From: Tamlana flava
Lineage (GTDB): Bacteria; Bacteroidota; Bacteroidia; Flavobacteriales; Flavobacteriaceae
NCBI RefSeq assembly: GCF_041287255.1
Contig: NZ_JBGGTX010000002.1
Coordinates: 930,001 to 994,000 of the forward strand
Reading direction: 5' to 3'
Length of the DNA stretch: 64,000 nucleotides
Part shown: positions 26,631 to 35,401 of the stretch, piece by piece
How positions within the stretch are numbered: position 1 is the stretch's first letter
Layout of the letters: every line of letters starts with the position of its first letter
The notes under the pieces: model-generated
The model's input: the letters and a program-made list of their open reading frames with translations, nothing else
What the model was told of the DNA's origin: nothing
Database searches by the model: none
Program-made: the position numbers and the translations under genes

Positions 26631-26729
26631 TAAATTAACAACATTGGTATTTAGCCAAAGGGTTTATTCGTGCTTCTTCAAACTTATAAACCGCGCAACT
26701 AAGTAACAATTAAAACGAAGAAAAAAATT

Positions 26730-27722
26730 ATGGCAGTATTTAATTTTCAAAAGCCTGACAAAGTAATCATGATTGATTCTACTGATTTCGAAGGTAAATT
26801 CGAATTCAGACCTTTAGAACCTGGTTACGGACTAACAGTAGGTAATGCATTAAGAAGAGTTTTATTATCATCTTTAGAAGGATTCGCTATTACATCGGTT
26901 AGAATTGAAGGTGTTGATCATGAATTTTCAGCAATTGCTGGAGTAGTAGAGGATGTAACTGAAATCATCTTAAACTTAAAACAAATTCGTTTTAAAAGAC
27001 AGATTGAAGATATTGATAACGAATCAATTTCAATTTCAATTTCTGGTCAAGAACGTATTACAGCTGGAGATTTCCAAAAGTTTATTTCAGGATTTCAAGT
27101 ATTGAATACAGAATTAGTTATCTGTAACTTAGATCCAAAAGTAAGCCTTAACATGGAAATTACAATTGAAAAAGGTAGAGGTTATGTGCCAGCAGAAGAG
27201 AACAAAAAAGCTTCTGCCCCAATAGGTACGATCTTTACAGATTCAATTTACACCCCAATAAAAAACGTTAAGTACAGTATCGAAAACTATCGTGTTGAAC
27301 AAAAAACTGATTACGAAAAATTAGTTTTTGAAATCATCACAGACGGTTCCATTACACCTCAAGACGCTTTAACTGAAGCCGCTAAAACATTAATTCACCA
27401 CTTCATGTTATTCTCAGATGAGCGTATAACATTAGAAGCTGATGAAATTGCACAAACTGAAACTTATGATGAAGAATCACTTCATATGCGTCAGTTGCTT
27501 AAAACTAAGTTAATCGATATGGATTTATCAGTACGTGCACTTAACTGTTTGAAAGCTGCAGAAGTTGATACTTTGGGCGACTTAGTATCCTTTAATAAAA
27601 ATGATTTAATGAAATTCAGAAACTTTGGTAAAAAGTCTTTAACAGAGCTTGAGGAGCTTGTAAATGTTAAAGGTTTAAATTTCGGAATGGATTTAAGCAA
27701 ATATAAATTAGATAAAGATTAA
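26730..27722 (+). CDS. rpoA: DNA-directed RNA polymerase subunit alpha
   Basis: 330 residues of RNA polymerase alpha. The N-terminal dimerisation and assembly domain (about 1-230) contains LEPGYGLTVGNALRRVLLSSLEG; the C-terminal domain (about 250-325, LNCLKAAEVDTLGDLVSFNKNDLMKFRNFGKKSL) contacts UP-elements and activators. Full length. A 99 bp gap separates it from rpsD and a 73 bp structured gap from rplQ. Confidence 0.98.
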   Translation: MAVFNFQKPDKVIMIDSTDFEGKFEFRPLEPGYGLTVGNALRRVLLSSLEGFAITSVRIEGVDHEFSAIAGVVEDVTEIILNLKQIRFKRQIEDIDNESISISISGQERITAGDFQKFISGFQVLNTELVICNLDPKVSLNMEITIEKGRGYVPAEENKKASAPIGTIFTDSIYTPIKNVKYSIENYRVEQKTDYEKLVFEIITDGSITPQDALTEAAKTLIHHFMLFSDERITLEADEIAQTETYDEESLHMRQLLKTKLIDMDLSVRALNCLKAAEVDTLGDLVSFNKNDLMKFRNFGKKSLTELEELVNVKGLNFGMDLSKYKLDKD

Positions 27723-27795
27723 TTATTTCTAACTCTTCTATAATTTGCTCCTCATAAAGAGTGCAGTAGCAAGATAGAAGTTTAAAACAAAGGTC
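27723..27795 (+). promoter_or_regulatory. Structured gap between rpoA and rplQ
   Basis: The gap can fold into nested stems: CTTCTAT (27735-27741) with ATAGAAG (27774-27780) outside, TTGCT (27745-27749) with AGCAA (27768-27772) inside, and a short CTC/GAG stem in the middle. No T-tract follows, so it is not a terminator. It may be an mRNA leader element for L17; that is inferred. Confidence 0.5.
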
Positions 27796-28266
27796 ATGAG
27801 ACACGGAAAAAAAGTAAACCATTTAGGTAGAAAAACAGCGCATAGAAAGTCAATGTTGGCTAATATGGCATGTTCATTAATTGAGCACAAACGTATCAAC
27901 ACAACATTAGCTAAAGCAAAAGCTTTAAAGTTATTTGTAGAGCCAATGATTACAAAGTCTAAAGAGGATACGACGCATAACAGACGTATTGTAATGTCAA
28001 GACTAAGACAAAAAGATGCAGTAACCGAATTGTTTAGAGAAGTTGCTACAAAAGTTGGTGACAGACCAGGTGGTTACACCAGAATCATCAAACTAGGCAA
28101 TCGTTTGGGTGATAACGCTGATATGGCCATGATAGAGCTTGTAGATTACAACGAAATTTACAATGCAGGAAAAGCTAAGAAGAAAACAACTAGAAGAAGT
28201 AGAAGAGGTGGTTCTAAACCGGCTGCTGCTCCAGTTGAAACTCAAGCATCAAACGAAGAAGAATAA
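27796..28266 (+). CDS. rplQ: 50S ribosomal protein L17
   Basis: 156 residues: the L17 core (MRHGKKVNHLGRKTAHRKSML, KRINTTLAKAKALK, GGYTRIIKLGNRLGDNADMAMIELVDYN) plus a C-terminal extension of about 40 residues rich in Lys/Arg then Ala/Glu (KKKTTRRSRRGG, ending QASNEEE). Such tails are common in Bacteroidetes L17. It is the last gene of the superoperon; a terminator follows. Confidence 0.97.
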   Translation: MRHGKKVNHLGRKTAHRKSMLANMACSLIEHKRINTTLAKAKALKLFVEPMITKSKEDTTHNRRIVMSRLRQKDAVTELFREVATKVGDRPGGYTRIIKLGNRLGDNADMAMIELVDYNEIYNAGKAKKKTTRRSRRGGSKPAAAPVETQASNEEE

Positions 28267-28290
28267 ATGTTAATAAGCATTTAAATATAA

Positions 28291-28322
28291 AGGATAAACT
28301 ATTTTAGTTTATCCTTTTTTTT
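28291..28322 (+). terminator. Intrinsic terminator ending the ribosomal superoperon
   Basis: AGGATAAACT (28291-28300) pairs with AGTTTATCCT (28306-28315) around a 5-base loop, followed by a T run. It lies 24 bp after rplQ and before carA. Confidence 0.88.
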
Positions 28323-28350
28323 ATGCAATTTTGTAAAACTTTTCGAATTT

Positions 28351-29481
28351 ATGAAATATCAAAAAAGACAAAAAGCCATCATTTTACTAGCTGATGGAAC
28401 AATTTTTTACGGTAAAGCAGTAGGTAACAAGCAAGGAACTTCATTTGGAGAGGTATGTTTTAATACGGGAATGACAGGCTATCAAGAAATTTTCACTGAC
28501 CCATCTTATTTCGGTCAGATAATGGTGGCCACCAATGCACATATTGGTAATTATGGAACAAATGCAGATGAAGTAGAATCAGATTCAGTTAAAATTGCTG
28601 GTCTCGTGGTTAAAAATTTTAGCTATGACTACTCAAGAGCGGCTGCAGATGATTCATTGGAAAATTTTCTAGATAAAAACAATCTTTTAGCAATATCAGA
28701 TGTTGATACCAGAGCCTTGGTAAGTTATATTAGAGATCATGGTGCTATGAATGCCGTAATATCTACCGAAGTTGATAATGTTGAAGGGTTAAAAAAACAA
28801 TTATCCGAAGTACCAAATATGGAAGGTTTAGAGCTGGCATCAAAAGTTTCAACTAAAGAACCTTATTATTTTGGTGATGAAAATGCAACCTACAAAGTTG
28901 CTGCTTTGGACATTGGAATAAAAAAGAATATTCTTAGGAACATTGCTAAAAGAGATGCATATATAAAAGTGTTTCCATATAACGCTAAATTTGAAGATTT
29001 GGAAGCTTTTAATCCTGATGGTTATTTTTTATCCAATGGACCTGGAGATCCTGAACCTTTGGTTGATGCGCAGGACTTAGCAAAGGAAATTATAAAAAGA
29101 GATTTGCCTTTATTCGGGATCTGTTTGGGGCATCAAGTCATTGCATTGGCCAATGGCGCCAGTACTTACAAGATGTATAATGGGCACAGGGGAATTAATC
29201 ACCCTGTAAAGAATTTAAAAACCGGGAAAGGTGAAATAACTTCACAAAATCATGGATTTGCGGTAGATCTTGAGTCCGCCGAATCCAATCCAGATTTAGA
29301 AGTGACGCATGTACACTTAAACGACAACACGGTTGCTGGTTTGGCCATGAAAAACAAAAATGTGTTTTCGGTGCAATATCACCCAGAAGCCAGCCCGGGG
29401 CCGCATGATTCATCTTATTTATTCGATCAATTTATTGAGAACATAAAAAAGAGTAAAAAGGCCGCAAAAACTCAAGTGTAG
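28351..29481 (+). CDS. carA: Carbamoyl-phosphate synthase small subunit (glutaminase)
   Basis: 376-residue glutamine amidotransferase subunit that supplies ammonia to CarB for pyrimidine and arginine synthesis. The N-terminal CPSase small-chain domain (1-145; FGEVCFNTGMTGYQEIFTDPSY) is followed by a class I glutamine amidotransferase domain (about 180-370) with Cys258 in FGICLGHQ and His344/Glu346 in YHPEAS. carB is not adjacent. It begins just after the rplQ terminator, so it needs its own promoter or read-through. Confidence 0.96.
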   Translation: MKYQKRQKAIILLADGTIFYGKAVGNKQGTSFGEVCFNTGMTGYQEIFTDPSYFGQIMVATNAHIGNYGTNADEVESDSVKIAGLVVKNFSYDYSRAAADDSLENFLDKNNLLAISDVDTRALVSYIRDHGAMNAVISTEVDNVEGLKKQLSEVPNMEGLELASKVSTKEPYYFGDENATYKVAALDIGIKKNILRNIAKRDAYIKVFPYNAKFEDLEAFNPDGYFLSNGPGDPEPLVDAQDLAKEIIKRDLPLFGICLGHQVIALANGASTYKMYNGHRGINHPVKNLKTGKGEITSQNHGFAVDLESAESNPDLEVTHVHLNDNTVAGLAMKNKNVFSVQYHPEASPGPHDSSYLFDQFIENIKKSKKAAKTQV

Positions 29482-29575
29482 ACATCTGCATTTAAGTCTA
29501 ATGTTTACTAAAACGTTATAGATGTAATTTGGTTAAATTCTTAAAAAACATCTAAAATAAAACAAGATTTAACCG

Positions 29576-29583
29576 TAAATTTG
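29576..29583 (+). promoter_or_regulatory. -7 promoter element of eno
   Basis: TAAATTTG fits TAnnTTTG, 31 bp before the eno start. No good -33 TTG stands at the expected spacing, so only this half is supported. Confidence 0.5.
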
Positions 29584-29614
29584 AATTAACAAAAAGTATA
29601 AAAACTAACTAATT

Positions 29615-30907
29615 ATGAGTGCAATTATAAACGTTCACGCAAGACAAATTTTAGATTCAAGAGGGAACCCTACAGTTGAAGTAGATGTAGTAACAGAAAA
29701 CAATATTTTAGGTAGGGCTGCAGTACCGTCTGGAGCGTCAACAGGAGAGCATGAAGCTGTTGAATTACGCGACGGTGGAAAAACTTATATGGGGAAAGGC
29801 GTTCTTAAAGCAGTTGATAATGTAAATACCGTAATTGCTGAAGAATTATTGGGTGTTTCAGTATTTGAACAAAACCTAATAGATAAGATAATGATTGATT
29901 TAGATGGTACGCCAAATAAATCAAAATTGGGTGCTAATGCTATTTTAGGAGTGTCTTTAGCGGTGGCCAAGGCGGCAGCTAATGAATTAAACATGCCTTT
30001 ATATCGTTATGTAGGAGGTGTTTCAGCTAACACGCTTCCTGTACCAATGATGAACATCATAAATGGTGGTTCTCATAGTGATGCCCCGATTGCATTTCAA
30101 GAATTCATGATAATGCCTGTAAAAGCTAAAAACTTTACACACGCTATGCAAATGGGAACTGAAATTTTCCATAACCTTAAAAAAGTATTGCACGATAGAG
30201 GTTTAAGTACGGCTGTAGGTGATGAAGGTGGTTTTGCGCCAAATTTAGCAGGAGGAACAGAAGATGCATTGGATTCCATAAAATTAGCCGTAGAAAAAGC
30301 TGGTTATACATTCGGTGATGACGTAATGATTGCCTTGGATTGTGCTTCAGCAGAATTCTACAAAAATGGTAAATACGATTATACTGAGTTTGAAGGTGAT
30401 AAAGGAAAAGTAAGAACTTCAGCTGAACAAGCGGATTACTTGGCAGAATTGGTTGCTAAATACCCTATTATTTCAATAGAAGATGGTATGGATGAAAATG
30501 ACTGGGATGGTTGGAAATTATTAACTGAAAAAATAGGGGATACAGTACAATTGGTTGGAGATGATTTGTTCGTAACTAACGTTGAGCGTTTATCAAAAGG
30601 TATTGAAAAAGGTATTGCTAACTCTATTCTTGTTAAAGTAAACCAAATAGGTTCTTTAACTGAAACCATTGCTGCAGTAAATATGGCTAAAAACGCTGGA
30701 TATACTTCGGTAATGTCTCACCGTTCTGGAGAAACAGAAGATAATACTATTGCTGATTTGGCCGTAGCATTAAATTGTGGACAAATAAAAACAGGTTCTG
30801 CTTCACGTAGTGACCGTATGGCAAAATACAACCAATTACTTAGAATTGAAGAAGAATTGGGAGATGTGGCATATTTCCCAAAGGAAAAAGCTTTTAAGGT
30901 TAAGTAA
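29615..30907 (+). CDS. eno: Enolase (phosphopyruvate hydratase)
   Basis: 430-residue glycolytic enzyme converting 2-phosphoglycerate to phosphoenolpyruvate. The start SAIINVHARQILDSRGNPTVEVDV, the catalytic loop GDEGGFAPN, the metal ligands in ALDCASAEFY, SIEDGMDENDWDGW and VGDDLFVTN, and the active-site SHRSGETED are all present. Full length. It is monocistronic, with a -7 box upstream and a terminator right after. Confidence 0.98.
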   Translation: MSAIINVHARQILDSRGNPTVEVDVVTENNILGRAAVPSGASTGEHEAVELRDGGKTYMGKGVLKAVDNVNTVIAEELLGVSVFEQNLIDKIMIDLDGTPNKSKLGANAILGVSLAVAKAAANELNMPLYRYVGGVSANTLPVPMMNIINGGSHSDAPIAFQEFMIMPVKAKNFTHAMQMGTEIFHNLKKVLHDRGLSTAVGDEGGFAPNLAGGTEDALDSIKLAVEKAGYTFGDDVMIALDCASAEFYKNGKYDYTEFEGDKGKVRTSAEQADYLAELVAKYPIISIEDGMDENDWDGWKLLTEKIGDTVQLVGDDLFVTNVERLSKGIEKGIANSILVKVNQIGSLTETIAAVNMAKNAGYTSVMSHRSGETEDNTIADLAVALNCGQIKTGSASRSDRMAKYNQLLRIEEELGDVAYFPKEKAFKVK

Positions 30908-30925
30908 TTCCTTTGAAAATTTATA

Positions 30926-30962
30926 CAAAAGGCGGTTATTTTTTAATAATCGCTTTTTTTTT
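30926..30962 (+). terminator. Intrinsic terminator of eno
   Basis: GCGGTTATT pairs with AATAATCGC (one G-T wobble) around four T, flanked by AAAAG and CTTTTTTTTT, 24 bp after the eno stop. Confidence 0.82.
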
Positions 30963-31079
30963 AATGTGAAATTTAATAATATGGTAATCGATTAAATCAA
31001 TCGAAATATTCCTTAAAAAATAGGGGGATATTTCGTAATTTAGCGTTCTTCTTAAATCAAATTAAACGACTAAAAAATA

Positions 31080-32369
31080 ATGGCAAATAATACAGCTACT
31101 ATCGAAATTGACGGTAAAAAACACGAATTTCCTTTAGTAAAGGGTACAGAAAATGAAGTTGCAATTGATATTACCAAACTTAGAAGTGATTCAGGCGGTG
31201 TAATCACATTAGATCCTGGTTACAAAAACACGGGTTCATGTGAAAGTGCCATTACATTTTTAGATGGAGAAAGAGGTATTTTAAGATATCGAGGATATTC
31301 CATTGAAGAATTGGCCGAAAAAGCGGATTTTCTGGAAGTAGCATATCTTTTGATTTTTGGTGAATTGCCAACTAAGGCACAAAGCGATAAGTTCTATAGC
31401 GATATTAAAGCCGAGGCTGTAGTAGATGAAGATGTTAAGAAAATTGTTGATGCGTTCCCAAAAGCGGCTCATCCCATGGGCGTTATTTCGTCTTTAACCA
31501 GTGCATTAACTGCATTTAATCCTTCTTCAGTAAACGTAGAGTCTGAAGAGGATATGTATAAATCTGTTGTAAGGTTATTGGGTAAATTCCCGGTTTTAGT
31601 AGCTTGGACATTCAGAAAAAAAACAGGATTGCCATTAAATTACGGTGATGACAAAATTGGTTATGTAGAGAACATCTTAAAAATGATGTTTAAAAAACCA
31701 AATGGGGAATATGAGCAAAGCAGTATTTTAGTTAATGCATTGGATAAGCTTTTAATTCTTCACGCCGATCACGAACAAAACTGTTCAACCTCTACCGTTC
31801 GTATAGCAGGATCGTCACATGTGGGGTTATTTGCTTCCATATCTGCAGGTATTTCTGCACTTTGGGGGCCACTTCATGGTGGAGCCAACCAAGCGGTTTT
31901 GGAAATGCTTGAAGCCATAAAAGCCGATGACGGAGATACCAAAAAGTATATGGCCAAAGCAAAGGATAAGAATGATGCTTTTCGATTAATGGGCTTCGGG
32001 CACCGTGTTTATAAAAATTTCGATCCTCGGGCTAGAATCATTAAAAAGGCAGCAGATGAGGTATTGGGCGATTTAGGAGTTGAAGATCCTATTTTGGGTA
32101 TTGCCAAAGGTCTTGAAAAAGAGGCGTTGGAAGATCAATATTTTGTTGATAGAAAACTATACCCTAATGTAGATTTTTACTCTGGAATCATCTACCGAGC
32201 AATGGGCATTCCAACAGATATGTTTACAGTAATGTTCGCTTTAGGCCGTTTACCTGGCTGGATAGCGCAATGGCGAGAAATGCGCTTGCGTAAAGAGCCA
32301 ATTGGAAGACCAAGACAAATTTACATTGGCGCAACCGAAAGAAAGTTTGTGCCAATAGAAGAAAGGTAA
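31080..32369 (+). CDS. gltA: Citrate synthase (type II)
   Basis: 429-residue hexameric-type citrate synthase, the entry enzyme of the TCA cycle. The N-terminal beta domain (ATIEIDGKKHEFPLVKGTENE) and LDPGYKNTGSCESAITFLDGERGILRYRG are the type II signature. The catalytic residues lie in HADHEQNCSTSTVR, LWGPLHGGANQAV and MGFGHRVYKNFDPRA, with the aspartate in the PNVDFYSG segment. It is monocistronic; a terminator follows that lies only a few bases before the next gene's start region. Confidence 0.97.
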   Translation: MANNTATIEIDGKKHEFPLVKGTENEVAIDITKLRSDSGGVITLDPGYKNTGSCESAITFLDGERGILRYRGYSIEELAEKADFLEVAYLLIFGELPTKAQSDKFYSDIKAEAVVDEDVKKIVDAFPKAAHPMGVISSLTSALTAFNPSSVNVESEEDMYKSVVRLLGKFPVLVAWTFRKKTGLPLNYGDDKIGYVENILKMMFKKPNGEYEQSSILVNALDKLLILHADHEQNCSTSTVRIAGSSHVGLFASISAGISALWGPLHGGANQAVLEMLEAIKADDGDTKKYMAKAKDKNDAFRLMGFGHRVYKNFDPRARIIKKAADEVLGDLGVEDPILGIAKGLEKEALEDQYFVDRKLYPNVDFYSGIIYRAMGIPTDMFTVMFALGRLPGWIAQWREMRLRKEPIGRPRQIYIGATERKFVPIEER

Positions 32370-32390
32370 AATCTTAACTGAATAAAAATG

Positions 32391-32426
32391 AAAAGCTCTG
32401 TAAGTAAAACTTGCGGAGCTTTTTTA
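32391..32426 (+). terminator. Intrinsic terminator of gltA
   Basis: AAAAGCTC and GAGCTTTT outer arms plus GTAAGT/ACTTGC inner arms around AAA, followed by TTTTTT. It ends about 10 bp before the next start codon, so the next gene's promoter must overlap it. Confidence 0.82.
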
Positions 32427-32436
32427 TATTTACAAC

Positions 32437-33351
32437 ATGTTACAACTGAATGTAAAAAACGAAACGTCACGATTGCGAACGGTTATTTTGGGAACTGCCG
32501 AAAGCAATGGTCCAATTCCAAAAGTAGAAGACTGTTACGATCCTAAAAGTATCGAGCACGTTTTAGCTGGTACATATCCAAAAGAGGCGGATATGATAAA
32601 GGAAATGGATGCAGTTGCTGCTGTTTTTAAAAAATATGGGGTAGAGGTGTTTAGGCCAAAAGTCATTAAGGATTGTAATCAAATTTTTTCGCGGGACATT
32701 GCTTTTGTAATAGAGGATAAAATTATTCGTGCCAATATTTTGCCCGATCGTGAAAAGGAGGTTGAGGCCATTAGATATGTTTGGAACCAAATAGACAGAA
32801 AAAACAGAATCCTGCTTCCTGAAGAATGCCATGTTGAGGGCGGCGATGTTATACCTTGGGATGATTACATTTTTATCGGCACTTATTCAGGAGAAGATTA
32901 CTCAAATTATATTACGGCTCGTACTAATTTGGATGCCGTAATAGCCATTCAGGAGTTGTTTCCTAATAAGATGGTGAAATCTTTTGAACTGCGAAAATCC
33001 AATACCAATCCTAAAGAAAATGCGCTGCATTTAGATTGTTGTTTTCAACCGATTGGAAAAGGGAAGGCAATCATCCACAAAAATGGATTTTTGGTAGAAC
33101 GCGAATATGATTGGTTGGTTAATTTCTTTGGCAAAGAGAATATTTTTGAAATCACCAAAGATGAAATGTATGAGATGTATAGCAACATCTTTTCTATTTC
33201 AGAAGATGTTGTTATTTCTGAACGAAACTTTAAGCGATTGAACACGTGGTTGCGCCAACAAGGCTTTACGGTTGAAGAAGTGCCTTATGCAGAAATTGGA
33301 AAACAAGAAGGCTTGTTGCGCTGCACAACTATGCCTTTGGTTAGGGATTAA
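32437..33351 (+). CDS. Dimethylarginine dimethylaminohydrolase / amidinotransferase-family protein
   Basis: 304-residue member of the guanidino-group modifying enzyme superfamily (DDAH, arginine deiminase, glycine amidinotransferase). The expected catalytic set is visible: the acidic pair in HVEGGDV (about 132-138), His198 in ALHLDCCF and the nucleophile Cys296 in LLRCTTMPL. The SRDIAFVI stretch is the substrate-binding Asp region. It would hydrolyse or transfer the guanidino group of an arginine derivative; the precise substrate cannot be read from sequence. It follows gltA, with its start immediately after the gltA terminator. A CtlX-type relative lies 1.1 kb downstream. Confidence 0.82.
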   Translation: MLQLNVKNETSRLRTVILGTAESNGPIPKVEDCYDPKSIEHVLAGTYPKEADMIKEMDAVAAVFKKYGVEVFRPKVIKDCNQIFSRDIAFVIEDKIIRANILPDREKEVEAIRYVWNQIDRKNRILLPEECHVEGGDVIPWDDYIFIGTYSGEDYSNYITARTNLDAVIAIQELFPNKMVKSFELRKSNTNPKENALHLDCCFQPIGKGKAIIHKNGFLVEREYDWLVNFFGKENIFEITKDEMYEMYSNIFSISEDVVISERNFKRLNTWLRQQGFTVEEVPYAEIGKQEGLLRCTTMPLVRD

Positions 33352-33375
33352 AGTTTTAAAGTAATAAGCACCGAA

Positions 33376-34326
33376 TTAATTCAAAGCGAGTTTTGATTTA
33401 TTCAAAGAAAGCCATTTATCAAAATCCTGAAGTTCCGGATTTAAGGATAATGATTTTTCAATACTGCGTATGTTACAGAAATCATCATTAAAATCCCTTT
33501 TAAACTGAAACATATTCCCTAAGTCATCAGCGCCTGGAAATCCAAAATTACGGTATACTTCTGGTTCAACATTGTTGTACATTACCTGAACGCCTAAAAC
33601 TTTTGAAAATTTATCAGCCATTTCTTGGCCACTCAATTTTTCCCCAGCAATGCCTATGGTTTTACCAGCTTCTTTCGGACCATTTTTAAAAATACCGTAA
33701 GCGCATTTTCCTATATCTTCGGCAGCCATACCGGGCAATTTTTTGTCATCCATAGGAAAAGTAATGTAGTAATTGCCATCTCCGGCTTTTTGGGGTCCCA
33801 TGCCAAAGTGTATAAAATTATCCCAGTAAAATGAAGTTCTTAAAAATGTAGTTGGTAAACCGGCTTCCTTAAATAGTTTTTCGGCATTGCCTTTTTCGTC
33901 AAAATGAGGCACTTTGTATTTTCCTTGCAATGTAGGCATACGGTTATCATCCAACGGAACCCAATTTCTGGTATCTTCTAAAGTTGACCAAATCATATGT
34001 TGCAAGTTGGAGTCTTTTGCTGCAGCAACAAAATTCTTTACCTCTTGGTATTCTTTTTCAGCAGAAAAATGTTCCCAAAAAAATGTTACAAAATAGGCTC
34101 CGTATGCATCCTTTAGGGCATTCTTAATACTTATAACATCATCAATGTCAGCAGTTATTATTTCTGCCCCAAGTTCCTCCAATGCTTTGGCTTTATCCGA
34201 TTGGGCATTTCGAGTCACGGCTCTCACTTTGAATTCACCATCTTTATCGTTCAATATGGCTCTAACAAGTCCTCCTCCCTGGGCACCAGTGGCACCAAAT
34301 ACGGTAATTATTTTTTGGTTTTTCAT
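33376..34326 (-). CDS. NmrA/HSCARG-like NAD(P)-binding protein
   Basis: 316-residue atypical short-chain dehydrogenase fold. The N-terminal GATGAQGGG (about 9-17) is the dinucleotide-binding glycine motif, followed by VRAVTRNAQSDKAKALEELGAEIITADIDD, the usual NmrA-family second strand. There is no Tyr-xxx-Lys catalytic pair, so a redox-sensing role is as likely as catalysis. It lies on the minus strand between two arginine-family hydrolases on the plus strand. No operon partner is seen. Confidence 0.85.
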   Translation of the reverse strand: MKNQKIITVFGATGAQGGGLVRAILNDKDGEFKVRAVTRNAQSDKAKALEELGAEIITADIDDVISIKNALKDAYGAYFVTFFWEHFSAEKEYQEVKNFVAAAKDSNLQHMIWSTLEDTRNWVPLDDNRMPTLQGKYKVPHFDEKGNAEKLFKEAGLPTTFLRTSFYWDNFIHFGMGPQKAGDGNYYITFPMDDKKLPGMAAEDIGKCAYGIFKNGPKEAGKTIGIAGEKLSGQEMADKFSKVLGVQVMYNNVEPEVYRNFGFPGADDLGNMFQFKRDFNDDFCNIRSIEKSLSLNPELQDFDKWLSLNKSKLALN

Positions 34327-34408
34327 TTTATTAAAGGGTTATTCTACTAATTTCGCTAAATATTCTTATAAAGTCAAGTTTTTATATGATTAAAAAGAAT
34401 TAACTACA

Positions 34409-34441
34409 TTGAATTTATCACTGTAAATAGCTTTATTTTTG
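34409..34441 (+). promoter_or_regulatory. Promoter of the CtlX-like gene
   Basis: -33 TTG (34409-34411) and -7 TATTTTTG (34434-34441) with 22 bases between, 18 bp before the start codon. The spacing is at the long end for this promoter class. Confidence 0.55.
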
Positions 34442-34459
34442 TATTATAATTAACAATTT

Positions 34460-35395
34460 ATGCAACAAACCACAAATACCATTTTAATGGTGCGTCCAGA
34501 AAATTTTAGGATGAACGAACAAACTGCCGTAAATAATTATTACCAAAAGGTGTTGGACGGCATATTGCCTGAAACCGTTAATGTTAGGGCCCAAAATGAG
34601 TTTGATGCCTATGTGGAAAAACTTCGTGGTGTTGAGGTAGATGTAATTGTGGTGAAAGATAAGGTTGAGACTGATACGCCCGATGCCATTTTTCCAAATA
34701 ACTGGGTATCGTTTCATGAAAATGGTGATGTTGGGCTTTACCCCATGTTTGCGGAAAATAGGCGGTTGGAACGTCGAGAGGATATTTTGGACATCCTTGA
34801 GGAAAAAGGTTTTCAAATAAGAAACATTATTGACTATACAAGCGCTGAAGACGAGCATGTTTTTTTAGAGGGAACTGGAAGCGTTGTTTTAGACCGGGTG
34901 AACAGTATAGCTTATTGTGCGCTTTCACCAAGGGCAGATGAGGATTTGTTTATTGAGTTTTGTGAAGATTTTGAATATATGCCGGTCATATTTACTGCAT
35001 ATCAAACGATAAATGGAAAGCGAAAACCTATTTACCATACCAATGTAATGATGTGCGTGGCGGAAACTTTTGCAGTTATTTGTTTGTCTTCCATTGATGG
35101 TAAAAAGGAACGCAAAAATGTGATTAAACACTTAAAGGAAAGTGATAAGGAAATTATAGATATTACAGAAGATCAGGTGAAACAATTTGCCGGTAATATG
35201 CTTCAAGTAAAGGGTTCTAATAATGAACGTTATTTGGTTATGAGCCAAGCGGCTTTCGATAGTTTGACCAAAACCCAAATACAAAACTTAGAAAAGCATA
35301 ATAAAATACTTTCTAGTTCTTTGGATACGATTGAAGCTTGCGGAGGAGGGAGTGCCCGATGTATGATGGCCGAAGTTTTTTTGCCAAAAAGCTAA
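34460..35395 (+). CDS. ctlX: Citrulline hydrolase CtlX-like (arginine deiminase-related) protein
   Basis: 311-residue member of the amidinotransferase/deiminase superfamily resembling CtlX, reported in Francisella to use citrulline. Superfamily residues are Glu137 in HVFLEGTGS, His193 in IYHTNVMM and Cys301 in GGGSARCMMAEVF close to the C terminus. FPNNWVSFHENGDVGLYPM is the family signature. It is convergent with the sensor kinase gene (six bases between stops). With the DDAH-like gene and argS nearby it suggests arginine/citrulline turnover. Assignment to the family is good; the actual substrate is inferred. Confidence 0.82.
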   Translation: MQQTTNTILMVRPENFRMNEQTAVNNYYQKVLDGILPETVNVRAQNEFDAYVEKLRGVEVDVIVVKDKVETDTPDAIFPNNWVSFHENGDVGLYPMFAENRRLERREDILDILEEKGFQIRNIIDYTSAEDEHVFLEGTGSVVLDRVNSIAYCALSPRADEDLFIEFCEDFEYMPVIFTAYQTINGKRKPIYHTNVMMCVAETFAVICLSSIDGKKERKNVIKHLKESDKEIIDITEDQVKQFAGNMLQVKGSNNERYLVMSQAAFDSLTKTQIQNLEKHNKILSSSLDTIEACGGGSARCMMAEVFLPKS

Positions 35396-35401
35396 TATAT
35401 T

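Noticed and set aside
26631..26729. Small frame spanning the rpsD end and the rpsD-rpoA gap
   Set aside because: It overlaps rpsD in another frame and shows no conserved composition; the gap looks like a plain leader.
28351..29481. carA without carB taken as a sign of a broken operon
   Set aside because: carA is intact and separated carA/carB are common in Bacteroidetes, so nothing abnormal is implied.
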